Position numbers and translations under genes: made by a program
Shown: positions 62,216 to 64,000 of the stretch, in pieces
How positions within the stretch are numbered: position 1 is the first letter of the stretch
How the letters are laid out: the number at the start of each line of letters is the position of its first letter
Notes under the pieces: generated by a model
Database searches by the model: none
Seen by the model: the letters and a program-made list of their open reading frames with translations, nothing else
What the model was told of the DNA's origin: nothing
From: Botryotinia globosa
Lineage: Eukaryota > Ascomycota > Leotiomycetes > Helotiales > Sclerotiniaceae
Direction of reading: 5' to 3'
Assembly: GCA_014898425.1 (NCBI GenBank)
Contig: RCSZ01000009.1
Location: 1,364,001 to 1,428,000, forward strand
Length of the DNA stretch: 64,000 nt

Positions 62216-62360
62216 GTGTGAGTTTGTTTTAAAATCCGATATTGGATGCTGATGATGACTTTAGGTGAGATAAAACACATCAAGAGATTGCCTTGCTCAC
62301 GTGTTTTAAATCATAATCTCTCACTCTCCTACTTTCTTTCTTTCTTTCCTTCTCCTGTAC

Positions 62361-62420
62361 TCCAGTCTCCATCCGTCTCCAGTCTCCAGTCTCCAGTCTC
62401 CAGTCTCCAATCTCCAATCT
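62361..62420. repeat. CCAGTCT heptamer repeat
   Basis: Tandem CCAGTCT units (about five, then CCAATCT variants), about 1 kb upstream of the gene at 63414. Confidence 0.85.
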
Positions 62421-63413
62421 CTACCGCCCTTTTCGTTTCGTTGGTACATAGTAAATAATAAGTATGTAGTTCTCTGTACTTCTCCAAAGGATCCGTCGTG
62501 TTCATTCGTTCATTTGTTCATGTTGTTCCATTGACGCTCTGGTGCAAAATAAAGTTTTCTTGCACTGCCTCAATGCGAAAGGCTTGGCACTAACCCTGCC
62601 CAAACCACCATGTCCTCTCTCTCACTTGACTACCTTTTCTATCTATATGCCTCCCTACCTATCCTATCGTAGCTTACTACCGTCTCACGATTCTACACCG
62701 TGCTCTCCTGACTCCTAGGATTGATTTCCTTTACCTGGAGAATAATAAGAAAGAAGAAGAAAAAGAAGAAAAAGAAAAAGAAAAAAGAGGAATCGTACTC
62801 GGTTCCTTCAATATCAACTTCAACAAGCTACAGGAGAGCTTGTTCTTGCTGTCGCAAACATTATTTACTTGCGAATGGATTAAAATCTCTCTGAACCTTC
62901 CCATCATCAAATTGCGCCTACCTCCCAAGGAAATTCCAAGCCATTGACCGCCAGACACTTTTGGTGAAGTTGCAAGTCAAAGTGCTGTGGGTTGTTTGAT
63001 GTACGAGTCCTCTACTCTAGGTGAGCTATCATACACCTCTGCTGTTGTTCATATCCACAATTGCACAAGGCTTCAATAACCCTTTCCCCTTCCTTCTTCT
63101 CTCCGTCGTGAGTCCTCTTGGATATTCTTCTCGGTCAATATTTTTCGACCAACTTTCTATCATGATTATGGGAATCTGGCATGTGAATCAAATTTAAAGT
63201 TCAACTTCAATTTCACATAGCTTGGAAGACCTTGGCTTATATATCCTTTGACTCTCTAGATTTTGGCTGCCATCATCCATAACACAGCCTCTCTTCAAGT
63301 TCGATGCCTACGAGTCATAAGAAACTTCATTCCATCAAATAACCGCCAAGGCTTGCGCCTCGGGCTGTGTATTGACAAAACAACGAAAGAGCTTTATACC
63401 AAATCAATTTAGT

Positions 63414-64000
63414 ATGTCGGACGCAGGTGGAACTTCTCCAGCTCCAAGCTCGGGGGCGAAGAGGCAAAGAGCGTAAGTCTTAGATCCCTCCCTCCCTTAC
63501 TTCCCTATACATACCAAACAATTCCATGCCCAAAATGGCTAATGTTTCACCGATGAAAGACCTACGATAACAATCGATACTTCTGCTGTTCGTAACATGA
63601 GTCCACCTCAAGCTATGGATAACGACGCGGTTGCTTTGAGGGCTCTACCCAACTCCCCTTCAACTTTACAAGGCGATATCAGTCCTGCGACATATGATGG
63701 AACAGGATCACAACCTCGAGCTCCTCATCATTCTAGTCAAGGAAGTCATTCGTCGATACCACAATTAAGAGCGACAAACTCATTCGACAGCCGAGATAGC
63801 AGGCCGACATCACCACATAATGTTTCCTCACCAACGTCGAGAGGCACTCCGGGGTTCCTGGCAGTTCCTGGTCTTCGATCACGACAAAACTCGATTGAAT
63901 CTGACGATGGAAACCATTCAAATACAAATTACAGCGGCGACACTTACGCTGGAGGCTCAAACGCAGGACAGATGGATAAACACAGAGAGTTGGATGGAAA
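63414..64000 (+). CDS. 5' end of a gene, possibly a Ca2+-transporting P-type ATPase
   Basis: Exon 1 (63414-63472) encodes MSDAGGTSPAPSSGAKRQR; an 87-nt intron leads to exon 2 (63560), which stays open to the window edge, giving at least 166 residues. The visible part is a disordered Ser/Pro-rich N-terminus with RAPTITIDTSAV straight after the splice, then PTSPHNVSSPTSRGTP and LRSRQNSIESDD. A PTITIDTSA-like start is reminiscent of fungal PMC1-type Ca2+-ATPases, but no catalytic domain is in view, so the name is only a guess. The ATG lies in TTTAGTATGTCGG after a long untranslated-looking region. Confidence 0.6.

Larger units (their letters stand above)
53848..63413. other. 9.6-kb gene-poor region
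   Basis: I find no credible gene on either strand: open frames are short, without family motifs, and many are translations of simple repeats. The region contains hexamer, tetramer and pentamer microsatellites, CT-rich tracts (57686-57720, 57760-57800), CATCC repeats (58192-58215), CCAT repeats (58277-58292) and a 16-bp minisatellite. Part may be the distal promoter, a long or spliced 5' leader of the gene at 63414, or noncoding RNA. That cannot be told from sequence alone. Confidence 0.5.

Noticed and set aside
61615..62283. Two overlapping minus-strand frames of 222 and 157 codons rich in Tyr/Ile/Leu
   Set aside because: Both come from the 16-bp minisatellite; near-identical content in two frames is a repeat artefact.

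Overview
The window is nuclear DNA from a filamentous ascomycete. The genes have many short introns, mostly 49-60 nt, with GT...AG ends and CTAAC/CTGAC-like branch points. They encode fungal proteins such as Cdc15-type F-BAR, Duo1, Tvp18, Aim21, acid trehalase and the SurE-TTL protein Pby1. The gene content, moderate AT richness and long simple-repeat-rich spacers suggest a Leotiomycete, perhaps Botrytis or Sclerotinia-like. That placement is inference, not proven by the sequence.

Layout: 0.5-11.7 kb holds NOT1 (minus) and a divergent Cdc15/Imp2 F-BAR-SH3 gene (plus). 12.2-16.2 kb is a decayed island: a broken NRPS fragment with recognisable condensation?, adenylation and thiolation pieces (minus), and a DHA2-type MFS transporter pseudogene (plus) with a frameshift and TGG-to-stop changes. 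An AT-rich stretch with a possible orphan pseudogene follows, to 19 kb. 19.0-25.2 kb carries a DUF7918-like acidic protein (minus), NTF2 (plus) and TVP18 (plus). 27.2-30.5 kb is an AIM21-like actin-patch protein. A 3.1 kb spacer with GGT repeats and a G17 tract follows. 33.6-39.4 kb holds a secreted GH65 acid trehalase and a SET-domain protein.

40.3-48.2 kb is a compact block of DNA-replication and cell-cycle genes: MCM10 (minus), RNase H2 subunit B with a PIP-like tail (plus), the DASH subunit DUO1 (minus), and an unrecognised protein rich in CDK-type S/T-P sites that carries a canonical D-box (plus). MCB-like ACGCG elements lie in the two divergent promoters of this block. 48.8-51.3 kb is a PBY1-type SurE/tubulin-tyrosine-ligase fusion. 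53.2-53.8 kb is a small four-exon Lys/Ala/Pro-rich protein.

From 53.9 to 63.4 kb I see no convincing gene. The stretch is crowded with microsatellites and a 16-bp minisatellite. It ends at the 5' end of a gene that runs off the window; its N-terminus is weakly reminiscent of fungal plasma-membrane/vacuolar Ca2+-ATPases.

All coordinates and intron joins were worked out by hand from splice consensus and reading frame. No homology search was run, so family names rest on recognised motifs.
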